Assembly: GCA_027924585.1 (NCBI GenBank)
Contig: BSBM01000711.1
Span: 8,133,001 to 8,197,000 of the forward strand
Direction of reading: 5' to 3'
Origin: Larix kaempferi
Taxonomy: Eukaryota; Streptophyta; Pinopsida; Pinales; Pinaceae
Length of the DNA stretch: 64,000 nucleotides
The notes under the pieces are model-generated. The model was not told where the DNA came from, did not search any database, and saw only the letters and a program-made list of their open reading frames with translations. Positions 1 through 11,499 of the stretch are shown here, in pieces (the stretch's first letter is position 1; the number at the start of each line of letters is the position of its first letter). The translations under genes and the position numbers were made by a program.

Positions 1-2585
1 CAAAATGCACAGACCCTAAAAATGAAGCATATAGAACTAATAATCCATATTAACTAAATTTAACAACACAGTCCAGATTTACAAAGTAGAAACACTGTAT
101 TACAACGCCTAGATAACCCAGATAGATCAGTAGCGAAACCCTAGGGACAAATCAAAGCATTTTCCATGAAATACCAGCATAAGCACAGAAGCGAATTCTA
201 CATTTACAATATCGAAACGATAGGGCCCGAGAGCCAAGTAGTATGCCAAGGTTACACAAATTCTTAAATGCATGAACATGCTTGCCAACCAAAAGGTGGA
301 CAAACACCCAGAATTACATATCTCCAACAGAGTTTCACTTTTATACATAGAGACCTCCTAAACGAATAAAAATTGACACTCTACTTTTCTTGAGAGATCA
401 ATGCAGTTAGAAATACCATTAACCCAACGAAGCATTAGACATGGTTGGCTAAAACCCCTTGTATCTCCCAAGCGCAATTGTTTTAAACATGCTACCCAGC
501 ATCAAAAATACAAAATCATACACCTTAAGCATCTTACGTGTTTGGCAGAGGCATTGTCTAGGAACTCAGGTCTTACCAGGACCGGTCGACTTTCCCCAAG
601 TCTCCACCCCTTCAATGTTCCAATGCCCGAGCTTAAAGTCACCTGCAACAACTCGTTGAACCTTGGCATCACAGTGCAGAGAATGGAAGTCAGATTAAAA
701 TACCACGAAACAATTGAATGCATAAAACTATAACCACGATTGGTGAAGCGTTTACCTTCCAGGGGTTGCAGCTGACCACATTTTATTGCCACTTCTTAGG
801 GTATGCGTTGACCAAAGAGCCACGCTCTGGTCAAGCGCATTCCCTTCCCACCATGACCAAGCCAAGTCTTGCAGAGAGCTTCGCTTTGTTCCACACCCCC
901 AAAACAAACAAGATAGGAAATGAATTGAAGTGTAGGGTAATTTGACTTCATTACACCCCAATGCCAGCGTGGATTCCACTATAGAGCATGTCACATGGCT
1001 TGCATTAAAATCCCAACTACCCTCCACCACCATTTAGATTTTTACCCACATCTCCATAGTAGGTGTATTTATACATTACTTAACAACAGCGCCTTTGCAT
1101 TAGGATAAGCTTAGGGTTTAGGGTTTATCCTTATCCCGTAGTCATTTAAATACTTGAACACTTGAGTAACCCTTTAGGTGTCTCCTATAGGCACCTGTAA
1201 AAGGTTGAATATAAAAGGCATTAGCTCATAGGAGCTAAGTAAGACCTGGAGCCTTACAATCCCTCTTACCTATCAAGTAAGATAGCTTTCAGTTTTAACT
1301 CAAAGACACCTCATTGCATCACACACCTACAGAACAGAGTTATAAGATAAAGATCTTAAATCAAACATAAGTATGATATGAGATTAACAATAGCGTAAAA
1401 TAGACGACAATAGCATACTGAGGTATGAATGAACAAGATCCATGCTAAGACCAACATTGTGTAAACAATAATTAAGAACGTTACACCTAGCCACAGACCC
1501 CATGCTATTCCAAGTAATTAATGCAATGTTGAAGGTATTGTTACTCTAATCCTAAGTCTTGGTTAATTTAATAGACCCATGCAATTTTTTTTTTAAATTT
1601 CAGGATTTGAGGGACATTACAGTTTCACTCATTAATGTGATGGTTTCATGCATCATTCTTGGTCCTAGATTCCTAGAAAATTATTTAGTACTTTAAGGCC
1701 TCGGTTTCACTCATCAACTATCTCAATGGTTTATAAAAAACATTGTTAATTATCAAAACTTCCTAGTGGTGTTTAGAGCAATACATGAAGGCTAAGACTA
1801 GCCCTCAAATCCTATGTATGCTGGTTTTTGGTGTCATTATTGGCCCTAGATGCATATAAGCTTCCTTTAGGGCCTAAGGTAGAGGTTCTCTCTCAACCAT
1901 ATACAAGTTTGTGATCGATAAGTAGAGGTCAAAATATTTTAATGACATAAATATTCCTCAAACAATTTCACTTGCAATTTAGTAAGATCTATAAAAAAAA
2001 ATTCTCAATCAAATAATTACATTTCAAATGAAATCACTTTATCACAACATTTATAATCTTAATAAATTAAAATTCATAATCTTTAGAATTTTTTCAATAA
2101 TTATTTTGTAATGAACATTTATTTATTTATTTAAAGCAAATATAAATGATAAATAATTGATTCATATATTTATAAACTAATACTTATGTGATTTTTTATA
2201 GTGAAAATGCATATAGATAAATTGTGAGTTTTTAATTAATTGATAATATAAAATCTAAATAACTAAATTGAATTATTTAGAAAAAAATACTTGTGAATTT
2301 GTTGTTTATGGTGTGTTATAGCTTTAACCAAACTAGGGCCCTATTTTCAAACCCTTGGATCTCCAATGCCCTAGTTCACTTGGGGCATATGATATATATG
2401 GATTTTTGGGTATTTTTTTGTGTTTTCTGGCTTATAGATTGTAGTGGAGAATTATTCATTGTTCACTCCACCCTAGGTGTGAGTTTATTATATATAAGGG
2501 TTGTTTCTCCCATTCCTTTGTATGGTTGGAATGTGACGAGTTCTTCCTCTTTAGAACTTAATGGTCATATCTTCTTGGCCTAAAT
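1..2585. other. Intergenic sequence without a recognisable gene
   Basis: I see no recognisable gene here. The first 1.1 kb is of moderate GC content and has several short overlapping open frames on both strands (for example 401-733 plus and 752-1033 minus). None carries a known motif. From about 1.5 kb the sequence becomes AT-rich with no coding character. A short run of two AGGGTTT units near 1,110-1,130 is too brief to be telomeric. Confidence 0.6.
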
Positions 2586-2597
2586 TAAAGTATAAGG

Positions 2598-2726
2598 TAT
2601 TCTACCAAGTAGCCATGATTGAGGGCTTCTATTAACGTGGAGAGTCAGGTTCGAATCCATGAGTGGGTATGATTGTAAATATGGCCTTGTAAATATAATA
2701 AGTATTTCTCAAAATAATAATAAAAG
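2598..2726 (+). mobile_element. Candidate tRNA-derived SINE with target-site duplication
   Basis: The sequence holds an A-box-like element (TAGCCATGATTG, 2610-2621) and, about 26 bases further on, an exact RNA polymerase III B box (GGTTCGAATCC, 2648-2658). This is the spacing of an internal tRNA-type promoter. The tail after 2,690 is rich in A and AATA units. The block is flanked by near-identical copies of GTATAAGGTATTC (from 2590) and GTATAAGGCATCC (from 2727), which look like target-site duplications. The length (about 130 bp), split promoter, A-rich tail and flanking repeats fit a SINE. It does not fold as an obvious cloverleaf with an acceptor stem, so a functional tRNA gene is unlikely. 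Confidence 0.5.
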
Positions 2727-2739
2727 GTATAAGGCATCC

Positions 2740-3470
2740 TTTGTGATTATGTGCCTATATTGTTCATTTTCCTTCAATTCTTGTTAATGAGTTGTACGAT
2801 TACTAGACTTGTTAAATGACCATAGATAGACAAAAATATCTTATTGGAACTAGTCTCTCGATCCTTTCATCATAAGGCCAAGAACTCAACACCATTATGG
2901 AAATAATCAATATATCATCCAAACCATGTCATATATTCATGAACACAATGCAACAAATGCCCATAAACATTTATAAGCTAGCATCCAAGGCATCATCAAC
3001 ATATCACCCCATAAAATTTGTGATGAACATCACATATAGAAAGCCCCATAAAATTTTGCTTTTGCATGTCAATGTGAAAATTAAGAACTTAATAAAACTT
3101 TACCATACTTGCCAACCTAACATACATAATTCTTATTAACATATATTATGACATACTCCATTTTCAATAACATTAATAAATATTAGCACCACTTTAACTA
3201 TACATAATATATTATGATTTGATTTTATGTTTTATATTTGTTTTCAAGATTGCCGAGACCTGATGAATGAAGATGGGGATAATCAAACCGTGGTGGCATG
3301 TTGTAAATATAACATATCGATCAAATGTTAAGTACAATTAAATTAATTTTTATATATATTCAAAATATGTGGAACTCGTAAAAAGTCAAATCACTAAATA
3401 CTTAAACTTCGACATAATGTTCATAGTCGGTAAAATTAAAGTTGCACCTGAGCAATTTATCTATACTAAT
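2740..3470. other. AT-rich sequence downstream of O-methyltransferase pseudogene exon
   Basis: This lies on the 3' side of the minus-strand O-methyltransferase fragment. I searched it for later exons, in particular the glycine-rich SAM-binding motif expected next, and did not find any. No coding content recognised. Confidence 0.5.
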
Positions 3471-3476
3471 AACATT

Positions 3477-4196
3477 CCCCATGGAAGCCATGACAGCTCT
3501 ACTATTAGTGGCCATGGCCTTGTTGAAAGTCCGGTTGGTTTCAGGATTTTTTCCTGCATATTCCCATGGACTCATACCATAAGCTTTGTTGAATGTGTAG
3601 CAACCCTGCAAGACAGATTCGTGCAAATGTTGATAAGCCTCCAGGTAGACCTTGTCGGCTGTGAGGAGCAGAAAAGGTGCAGAGTTCGTCCTGCACCAAC
3701 AGCTTCGAAATGCCCGTCAACTCGTACTTTATTTTCTTTTGAAGTGGGCTAAACTCTAGACCGTTTGCATCTTTAGGAGCAATTTTCATCGGAATCTGGT
3801 AAAGGGGAAATTACTAAAACTGCAATTTGAATTGCTTGATAAAAACGCCACCATAGGAAACAAGAAACCTTAGAATTCTTCTTGTTTGATAAAAACGCCA
3901 CCATAGGAAACAAGAAACCTCAGAATTCTGTGAAGGTATCCGAGATCCACATGGGAATTGCTAGTAGATGAGGGATTAGCAACAGCGATGTGAGAAGAAA
4001 TTTGCTCAATAGAAAGGGGACCTCTGTTGCCTTTAGTGGCGATAATGTCAGGAATGTTGAGCAGCACGGCAGCAAAGAGTATCATCTCATAAAGCTGGAC
4101 CTCATGGTTTGCTGCAGATTCACATGATAAGTTTATCTGTTGCCCGCCATGAGCCAAAACAAGATCAATGGTGTCCATAGAGGGGGAGGGGGTCAT
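3477..4196 (-). pseudogene. O-methyltransferase (COMT-type) pseudogene, 5' exon
   Basis: This encodes the N-terminal dimerisation half of a plant SAM-dependent class II O-methyltransferase, the caffeic-acid/flavonoid OMT family that methylates phenolic hydroxyls in the cytosol. Visible family signatures on the minus strand are a helix with QLYEMILFAA, then NIPDIIA, then RILRFLVSY, then YELTGISKLLVQDE, then LLLTADKVYLEAYQHLHESV and FNKAYGMSPWEYAGK, ending near the FNKAMATNSRAVMASM segment. The chosen start is the ATG at 4194-4196; an upstream ATG at 4244 is in frame but adds an atypical leader. The reading frame is broken by a 50-bp tandem duplication (about 3,834-3,933) that creates a TAA at 3870, by stops near 3,810, and by another frame change after LVQDE near 3,680. 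The SAM-binding and catalytic exons do not follow on the minus strand below 3,470, so this is a truncated, dead copy. The family assignment is firm; the substrate is unknown. Confidence 0.88.
3834..3933 (-). repeat. 50-bp tandem duplication inside OMT exon
   Basis: Two adjacent copies of a block containing AAAAACGCCACCATAGGAAA lie exactly 50 bases apart (3841 and 3891). They differ at a few positions. Because 50 is not a multiple of three, the duplication shifts the O-methyltransferase frame, and the second copy supplies the in-frame TAA. Confidence 0.9.
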
Positions 4197-4249
4197 ATGA
4201 GCAGAATGAATATGACAATATTTCACTAACAAAAATGACTGCAACTACT

Positions 4250-5539
4250 TCCATCCGAAGAAGACTCCAATAGTCCGTAAATTTTAGTTAAAAATTCCGT
4301 TAAACTTTGGAATTACAAGTGTTCCACGGGGACCTGTTCCGTAAGGTATGGAAATGGCGTGATGAGTTACTTTTTACACATGGATCCTACCTCTTATCTT
4401 GGTTTTGATTTACATAATGTTTTGATTGTATCTATTTTCCTTATTATATGCGGATATAACATAGTCCTATTATCACATTATTATGTGTAGGTACTTGAGA
4501 GATTCAACCACCAACTTCTTGTTGGTATATGATCCCTTCTTTTTACGGCATATATATTTTTGTTATATTAGCGATCTATATGGATCATGACCTATATATT
4601 GACCTTGGATTATGATGACCGGTATTGGATAATCGGTTCCAAAAGACATGCTGGGCATCTTGGCAGCGAGTCGATAACTATACTGTTTTGGGAGTTTTGT
4701 TTATGGGCATTTGCTGATTTTACAGGTCTATCCTGTCTACTTTGGTCACCTTTGTTGATTGATATATTAGCAATATTGGACTTATGTATTAATTCCACGG
4801 TTTTGGTCTTGTATACGGCCAAGTGGGGGACGACATAGACATCTACTGGACTACTACATATTTGACAATTGGTTCTATTTACTATTTCACATTATTAATA
4901 GTAAGTTAAATTTTTCTATGGGAAAAAGGTATGCAAATGGAAAGGGTATGGAAAGTCCCGGAGATTTTTGAAGTATTATTTTTGGTATTTTATTTTATTT
5001 TTATAATTTTAGGGACGTGTCTCATTCTCTCAAATTTTCCTAGAATTTGGAGACTCTTGAAATATTATTTTTGGTATTTTATTTTATTTTTATAATTTTA
5101 GTAACGTGTCTCCCAAATTTAAATTTGGGTGGTCTCCACACGTCCCAAATGTGCGTTTCCCACATTGTAAGTACATTCGAAAAAAATTTAAGGAAAAAAT
5201 AAAATATTTCAAGGTTTGAACTTGTGAGAGAGAGAATGTGCACACTTCTTATCAATTGAACTAACCCTTGGAACTAAAAAAAAATTAAAAAAATAAAATA
5301 CCTAAAATAGAATAACTAAAGTTTAATTTATCAAATTTTTAAATAATGATCATTCAAACTTTTTAATATTATTTATTTCAAACTTTTTAATATTATTTAT
5401 TTATTTAAATTTTTGATATTATATATATAAAAGAGTAGACTCAAATTTGTTGAACACATTAATGTTTATGAAGATGAATCGTTGCCAAACCGTTCATTCT
5501 GTCACGACAAATTCGCGAACCAGACAAATTGTTTACACA
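4250..5539. other. AT-rich intergenic sequence with a short duplication
   Basis: There is no gene. A block of about 65 bp (TTTGGTATTTTATTTTATTT core, ending ACGTGTCTC) occurs twice, at about 4,965-5,032 and 5,058-5,110. A segment at 4,873-4,922 (TATTTACTATTTC through TTAATAGTAAGTT) reappears at 21,139-21,190, so it belongs to a dispersed repeat. Confidence 0.6.
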
Positions 5540-5705
5540 ATTTTTTATTTATTAATAAGTGTACTTTTTTATCTTTATAATATTTTATTAATAAGTGTAT
5601 TTTTTCATTTTAATAATATTTTATTAATAAGTGTATTTTTTCATCTTTATAATATTTTATTAATAAGTGTTTTTTTATATTTTTTAATATTTTATTAATA
5701 AAGAT
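5540..5705 (+). repeat. 36-bp AT-rich tandem repeat
   Basis: ATTAATAAGTGT recurs at 5551, 5587, 5623 and 5659, with a last partial copy at 5694, giving a 36-bp period and about 4.5 copies. Because 36 is a multiple of three, an 83-residue open frame runs through it; this is a by-product of the repeat and not evidence of a protein. Confidence 0.9.
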
Positions 5706-5952
5706 CTTTTTCCTTCTTCTTATCTCAGTTGGAAGATGTTTCAACGAAATAGAATCCAAATGGAAAATTCATCTATCCCCACCAACGGATTAGATATCCT
5801 TCACTTTTTTCATCTTCTATATAATGATCAATTTTATTTTATTTAAAATATATCTTTTTGTTTCCATACATAAGATAGAATCTCTCTATTTCAATCCATT
5901 AAATGGAAGGTAAATGTTTTTAATTATAATAATAAAAATACAATGAATAGTG

Positions 5953-6200
5953 AAAATTGGATAAAAAAGGTATGTTTTTAATTACAAAAATGTAGTTGAT
6001 AATTAGAATTTAATTATATAGAGATATTCTTAATCATGTACATTAAATTGAGAGCAGAAATTAAATACCTTAACTTGAATGGTGGGAATTGGATAAAAAG
6101 TATATGTTTTTAATTATAAAAATGTAATGAAAAATGAAAATTTAATGATGAAGGATTATTCTTAGTCATATATATTAAATTGAAAGCAGAGATTAAGTTA
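5953..6200 (+). repeat. Imperfect tandem duplication, period about 122 bp
   Basis: The segment containing TTGGATAAAAA, then ATGTTTTTAATTA and AAAAATGTA, then CATTAAATTGA and GCAGA, occurs twice in succession with scattered substitutions. No coding content. Confidence 0.75.
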
Positions 6201-6205
6201 ACTTT

Positions 6206-6850
6206 TTCGCCGTTATTTAACACAATAATAACCACCATTCTCTACATCCTATTCTCTTCATATAAGAAGGTGCCGTGCACTATCGCCCAATGAAGTGGTG
6301 GGTTGCCATGTGTAGGTGTGAAGTGGAGATATGCACAAGTGATGGGACTTCCTGCCAATTGCAAAGGAATTTTTATTTAAAGTTTTCTTTAACTTCAAAC
6401 AAACAATTTTTTTTCAAGTACAGTCCACTCAATTTTCCGAAGCAACCTGCACAATTAAATCCATGCAATCGGCATCGGATCCCAGGAGCACTTTGTTTTC
6501 AACTCTACAATTTCTCAAAATCCTAGAATACCCTATTTTATTTACTATTTGAATCAGACAAAACCTACCAAAATATCTCATAGATTTTTTTTGTTTAATG
6601 TAATTTTATTTTCTTTATTAACTCTGATTAATCTAATCTCCATGCATGGGAGATTGGTGAATGCATTGATGTTTTGTGGGCTTGTTTTTATGATATGTAG
6701 GGGCGTTGCTGGATAAGAATGTGAAAGATTTTGAAGATACATTGTTAGAGAAAGTAGAGAAAGGAGGTATGCTTGTGTATTGTACATTGTGATTCAAAGC
6801 ATTTTGGTAATTTGTATTGTAATAATATGTAGATTTTTATAGTCCATTGT
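6206..6850. other. Intergenic sequence, no gene seen
   Basis: Two short open frames (6275-6526 plus and 6578-6787 minus) carry no recognisable motif. No repeats stand out. Confidence 0.5.
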
Positions 6851-7031
6851 GTAGATATTTAGTTTATGAATCTAATTGTGTGGAGATATGAGAGTCCATT
6901 TCGAATGGATACTCTACCGAGCTTCAGGGATCTTGAGTTCTCACAATTCTTGACGCTGGATGGAATGTCCACTCTAAATTTGGGCTCTCAAATCTCTACA
7001 CAGTTATATCCAAAAACTAAATATTCATAAT
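6851..7031. mobile_element. Foldback element, MITE-like candidate
   Basis: The two halves of this 180-bp segment are imperfect inverted copies of each other. The left arm begins GTAGATATTTAGTTT, then TGTGTGGAGATATGAGAGTCCA; the right arm, read on the minus strand from about 7031, gives ATATTTAGTTTTTGG, then TGTGTAGAGATTTGAGAGCCCA, and continues with a matching stretch toward the centre. The arms are about 80 bp with a short unpaired middle near 6,940. Shape and size suit a foldback miniature inverted-repeat element. I could not define a clear target duplication, so a hairpin arising from local inverted duplication is the alternative. Confidence 0.55.
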
Positions 7032-7154
7032 TTGTATTTTACTATGCCCTATAATTCTATTTGTAATATATATGGTTCAAGGTTTTGAATAGGAGGACTA
7101 AAAAAACAAGTTATAACGCAACTATTTATAAATAGTGAAAGCTATTGGAAAACA

Positions 7155-7265
7155 ACTTAAATCCTCATTCATTTAATTTATGAATAATGCATTCATTTCT
7201 TTAACAAAGAAATACTAGTTCAATAACTTAAATCCTCATTAATTTAATTCATGAAGAATGTATTC
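7155..7265 (+). repeat. Short direct duplication, period about 67 bp
   Basis: ACTTAAATCCTCATT followed by AATTTAATT, ATGAA and ATTCATTTCTT occurs twice (about 7,157 and 7,224), immediately before the TA microsatellite. Confidence 0.7.
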
Positions 7266-7269
7266 ATTT

Positions 7270-7271
<2 letters not shown>

Positions 7272-7309
<38 letters not shown>
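7272..7309. repeat. (TA)n microsatellite
   Basis: An uninterrupted run of about 18-19 TA units. Confidence 0.97.
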
Positions 7310-7310
<1 letters not shown>

Positions 7311-8930
7311 ATGTTTTTAGTAGTATATTGTTATTATTTGTATTTATATTGGGATATGTTTATTTGTTGTAGTTTGGATGGTTGGGAGGAATGATTGTTG
7401 CCAGGTCTCTTATTTTTACAGCTATTTTGTTTCCCATAATTAGCATCCTTGTTTTGTCATTGAATTTTTCATTCATTAAATAGAATTTGATGTTTGGCCT
7501 AGACCCAAATGGTGACATCCTTGCATTCCGCACTCTGATTGGGTTTGTCATTAATTTATTAATTCTTTTTATTTTTTGTGATATTCCATTAAAAAATTTG
7601 AAATGCTTCCCAACAAATATATGAAATATAAACCTTTTCATATACATAGAAGAAACTTAATTTATGTGGATATACATTATAAAACTTAAAATTCTACAAA
7701 CTATATATCTTATACATTATTAAACATATAAAAACTGCATAATTGTTACCAAAATGGATTTTTCGTATTATTGATAGCTTAATGGTTTTCATTGCAAAAA
7801 ACACTTCTCCACAGATTTTTTGAATCGTGAAAGAATTTCAGTACGAGAGATTTACTAATGCATTTGGATCTCCGCTTTTTTCAGCCAAAGTTAGATTGTC
7901 GAAGCCTTTTTCAACCAATGGGCGGAATCTGTGGCCCTTTCTTCAATATTGCCGAACACTTTTTCAACCAATTATATACAACGAATCATTGAGTTCAAAT
8001 AATCATGCCTTTGCAGAAACGGTATGGATACTTGCAACCATCTATTTTTCAAATGTGTTTTTTAATCGGATGTCTTGAAACAGATCTGCCAGAAGCCAAA
8101 TATCAAGGATGACTGGTCAAATAGCTCCTTCGAGTAGACAGTGAAAATGTTATATTTTGTTTACGGAGTTGCGCTTGATTATAAATAGGCAGCCGAATTG
8201 AGCAAATAAAAAAGCCAATTTGAAGAATGTTTCTTTACTTAACTGGTGCCACAGAATAACTGTTTTAATGGACAGGTTTCAGAATTTTACTTTTGCTCAC
8301 ACCTACACAGCATAGTAGTATAATTCTACAGTATTGGCCTATTTGGAGCAATTCCAATTAGTCAATATTCGGTATAGAAATGATACTAATATAGATTCCT
8401 ACTAATGAAATGAAAAAGTAAATTTTAAAAACCAATTTTAATTATTTAATAACTATAAAATATAAATAACATTCAATTTATTACTTTCTTAAAGCATATT
8501 TATGCTAATTTGGTTTATATATTTGATTAAAAGTATCATATATAAGAACTCTACTTCCTTATTTTATCAGTATTGGATTTTTTTATTACGTATTTTTTCC
8601 ATATCAAATCATACTCGTATCCGTATTTGTACTCGAATTATGCTACTATGCATTATCCAAGTTAGTTATTGATGGTGATCTAGGTGCTCTTTTCTAGGAA
8701 GAATGGGCGGACGAACAGCTTGCAAGTTTCTCCTTGTATTGTTGTTGCTAGATATGACCCTGTTTTTTGTTATAAAGTTTTGTTATATTGATCATATAAT
8801 TGACAATATTAATATGATGTGGGACATGTATTGGATTTAACATAAAGGTATAAACCATACATGTTTATGATTTCAATGAAATAACAAGAACACGTTTTTT
8901 TTTTCCTTTGAAAAAAAAATCATACGTTGA
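7310..8930. other. Intergenic sequence, no gene seen
   Basis: AT-rich with isolated short open frames (7360-7647 minus and 7827-8078 plus). In neither do I see a domain, splice structure or repeat that would support a gene. Confidence 0.5.
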
Positions 8931-9068
8931 CTTTGAACATGGATATTTCAATATAATGTAGAAAATTTACCTGTCCAACATTAAAATAACGAAGATTGGC
9001 TTTGAACATGGATATTTCAATATAATGTAGAAAATTTACCCATCCAACATTAAAATGAAATTGAAATA
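8931..9068 (+). repeat. 69-bp tandem duplication
   Basis: CTTTGAACATGGATATTTCA through AACATTAAAAT is repeated with a 69-bp offset (8931 and 9000) and only a few differences, so it is a recent duplication. Confidence 0.9.
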
Positions 9069-9297
9069 CAATGAATGTTTTATGATCAAAAGTGTAGCTT
9101 CAAAGTTTACTTCAAAGCTTCTTTGAATTATATATTATTGATTTTTTTTAAATTGTATTATATGTTTATTGATTTGCTTGAAATACTCTGGGGATGCTAT
9201 GTTTCTTATAAGTGTGATCTATTATATCTTTAAAATAAAATAAAATAATTGAGCTTTATGAAATTATAATTTTAACTTTCACATTTTCACATATGTA

Positions 9298-9565
9298 ATT
9301 ATTATTTTTTAAATTTCATATTGAAATTTCATTTTTATATGTACCTAAATGTGATTATATATCATAATTAAATATTAATAAAAATATTGATGACAATGGT
9401 TGTTAACCTGACTAACTATAATATTAATATTAATTATTATTTTTTAAATTTCACATTTTGAAATTTCATTTTTACATGTATCTAAATGTGATTATATATA
9501 ATTAAATATTAATAAAAATATTGTTAATAATGATTATTAACCTGACCAACTATAATATGAATATT
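9298..9565 (+). repeat. Imperfect tandem duplication, period about 135 bp
   Basis: Blocks starting ATTATTTTTTAAATTTCA and ending with a TTAACCTGAC and AACTATAATAT tail occur at about 9,301 and 9,436 with moderate divergence. AT-rich and non-coding. Confidence 0.8.
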
Positions 9566-9753
9566 AATATTGATGTTAACACTAATATTAACATTAATAT
9601 TAGAAAACATTCATATCAATCTAAACATAATATAACCTTATAATATTATTAATCTTTAATTTCTATAATTTAACATAATATTGACACTTTATTTTTACAA
9701 ATAGTTGTATGATATAATATAACATAATGTTAATATTAGTGTGGCTATATGGT

Positions 9754-11221
9754 TGTAATACCCCATTTTGACCCTTAGGATATATTAGCTTTTAATGTAA
9801 ATATTGTATGCATGTGATGTATGTTTTCCTAGCGTGGAGCTCAAAGCCAAGGCCCCGCTAGTGGAAGCTCAAATTTTATTTAAAAAACAAGTATTAGATA
9901 TTAGGTTACTCATGTGCTATTTAGCCATGGAACATTGTAAAAATGATGTAAACAAACATCATGCAATAAAATATCAAAACTTGCTATGGAAGCAACTAAT
10001 GAGAAGGGGCCATGTGTATCCACTAGGGAGTGGTGAGGGGGATGTCGGATTGAACCATAGGTTTCCAAATGTCACATTGAGAACCCATTTGACTTTCCTT
10101 GTTGGCATTTAATTCTGTATAAGAATTTGTTGAGAAATCAGTCCATGGCTTCAATGGAGCATGGGCAGCCCATAAATTGGTATGGCGGGGTATGGGTTAT
10201 GTTTCCTTGATCCACAAGTCACTCTGCCTCATGGGAATGGGTTCTTCCTCATTCCCATTCCATGGTTGAACATCCAAGCATCAATTTTCATCCATTATGA
10301 ATTCCCAGCAGTGAGAAAAATCAGAAACCGCAACTTTGCAAGAACCCACGTTTTGAAGTGCCATAAATGCCCAGAATTTGGTATTGACAGTAAAATCCAA
10401 TGGAGAATCCATAGATATAAACCTTCGGGTGAATTTGAGAGTATTAGATACCCCGAAATCCATAGAAAAACCCAGTTTTTACAGCCCAGAAGTTCAGTGA
10501 CGGGATTGGGTATTTTGATGACAGAGTTGTGAGAAATCCAAGTGTGAATGACTGAACAGAGGATTGGATTACTTGAATTTAGCTTGAGATGTCTATAGCT
10601 CTGTGGTTGAGCTCATTGGATTAGCATCCTCCTCATTTGTCTCTTGTATGCTTGATAGACCCAACTCTGTGTTGGATTAGCACAGTTGTTGAATGAAACC
10701 ATGGCTGTGAGTGAGCCCATTTAGTTCCTCCTTAGTGGATACACAACCTAGCTCGGGGGTGATCTCTCAGCTGAAAGAATATAGGCTGGACAGAGATCTA
10801 TGGTTGGGTGGGACGTTGCTCTTACATAGACATTTGTTTGGACAGCTTCATCTCCAAGATAAGTGTTCTCTATGTTTAAATTATATGCATTTTGTGTTTT
10901 GCAATGTGTTAATTCAGAATGATAATTACTCATGCTAATGGAATTGATATGAAGTCTATGCATAGAATGAGAATGGGATTGATTCTTTGCATGTCGAATC
11001 ATCATCTACTTGTGATAGATATGCTAATGCATTACTCTGTGTGTGTGTGTGTGCAAATATGATTAATTCCGCTGTGTTTATATTGAGTATGAATTTGTAT
11101 ACACAAGTTTTTATTTATTATGAATTTCTTAGTAATGTATGGGGATGAGTTTACCAATTAAGCCCAGTATGTTTGGTCATGTTTCCTTCCTTTCATTGGA
11201 TTGATGAAAGGGGATGTGACA
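9754..11221 (+). mobile_element. Long terminal repeat (Ty3-type), 5' LTR of a decayed element
   Basis: The segment begins TGTAATACCCC and ends GGGGATGTGACA, so it has TG...CA termini, and is followed three bases later by a TGGTATCAGAGTCC primer-binding site. Its first 150 bases are clearly homologous to the minus-strand LTR ending at 22,721: both have a TTCCTAG, GGAGCTC/AGAGCTC, AAGGCCC block. At about 1,468 bp it is long for an LTR. I found no second plus-strand copy in the window, so the element has lost its 3' end or been rearranged. Confidence 0.72.
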
Positions 11222-11224
11222 GAG

Positions 11225-11238
11225 TGGTATCAGAGTCC
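11225..11238 (+). promoter_or_regulatory. Primer-binding site
   Basis: TGGTATCAGAGTCC is complementary to the 3' end of initiator methionine tRNA, the usual primer for plant LTR-element reverse transcription. It lies just after the LTR end, which supports the LTR boundary and plus orientation. Confidence 0.8.
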
Positions 11239-11499
11239 ATGTTGCAGCACTAGGGCTGCTTGGGCCAAACGGTGAGTAACAGGCAGGTAACAGAATGTTT
11301 GAACATGGTATTGGTGAAGTTGGGGAGGCATTTTTTATTGGAAAAATGGCGGGATCATAGTTCTCAGATGTGGCAAAGGATTACACCATTGCATAGATCT
11401 TTTCAGCAACTTTCCAACGGTACCATACTCGTCCCATTTGGCCAAGGGACAAAGGAGTTATGAACCCCGCAAGTTGCATGTCTGAGGGTGTCCCATGGT

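Noticed and set aside
1110-1132. AGGGTTT-like telomere repeat
   Set aside because: Only about two units; far too short for a telomere or a clear interstitial telomeric array.
2610-2690. Functional tRNA gene
   Set aside because: A and B boxes are present, but I could not pair an acceptor stem or find a full cloverleaf; the flanking duplications favour a SINE.
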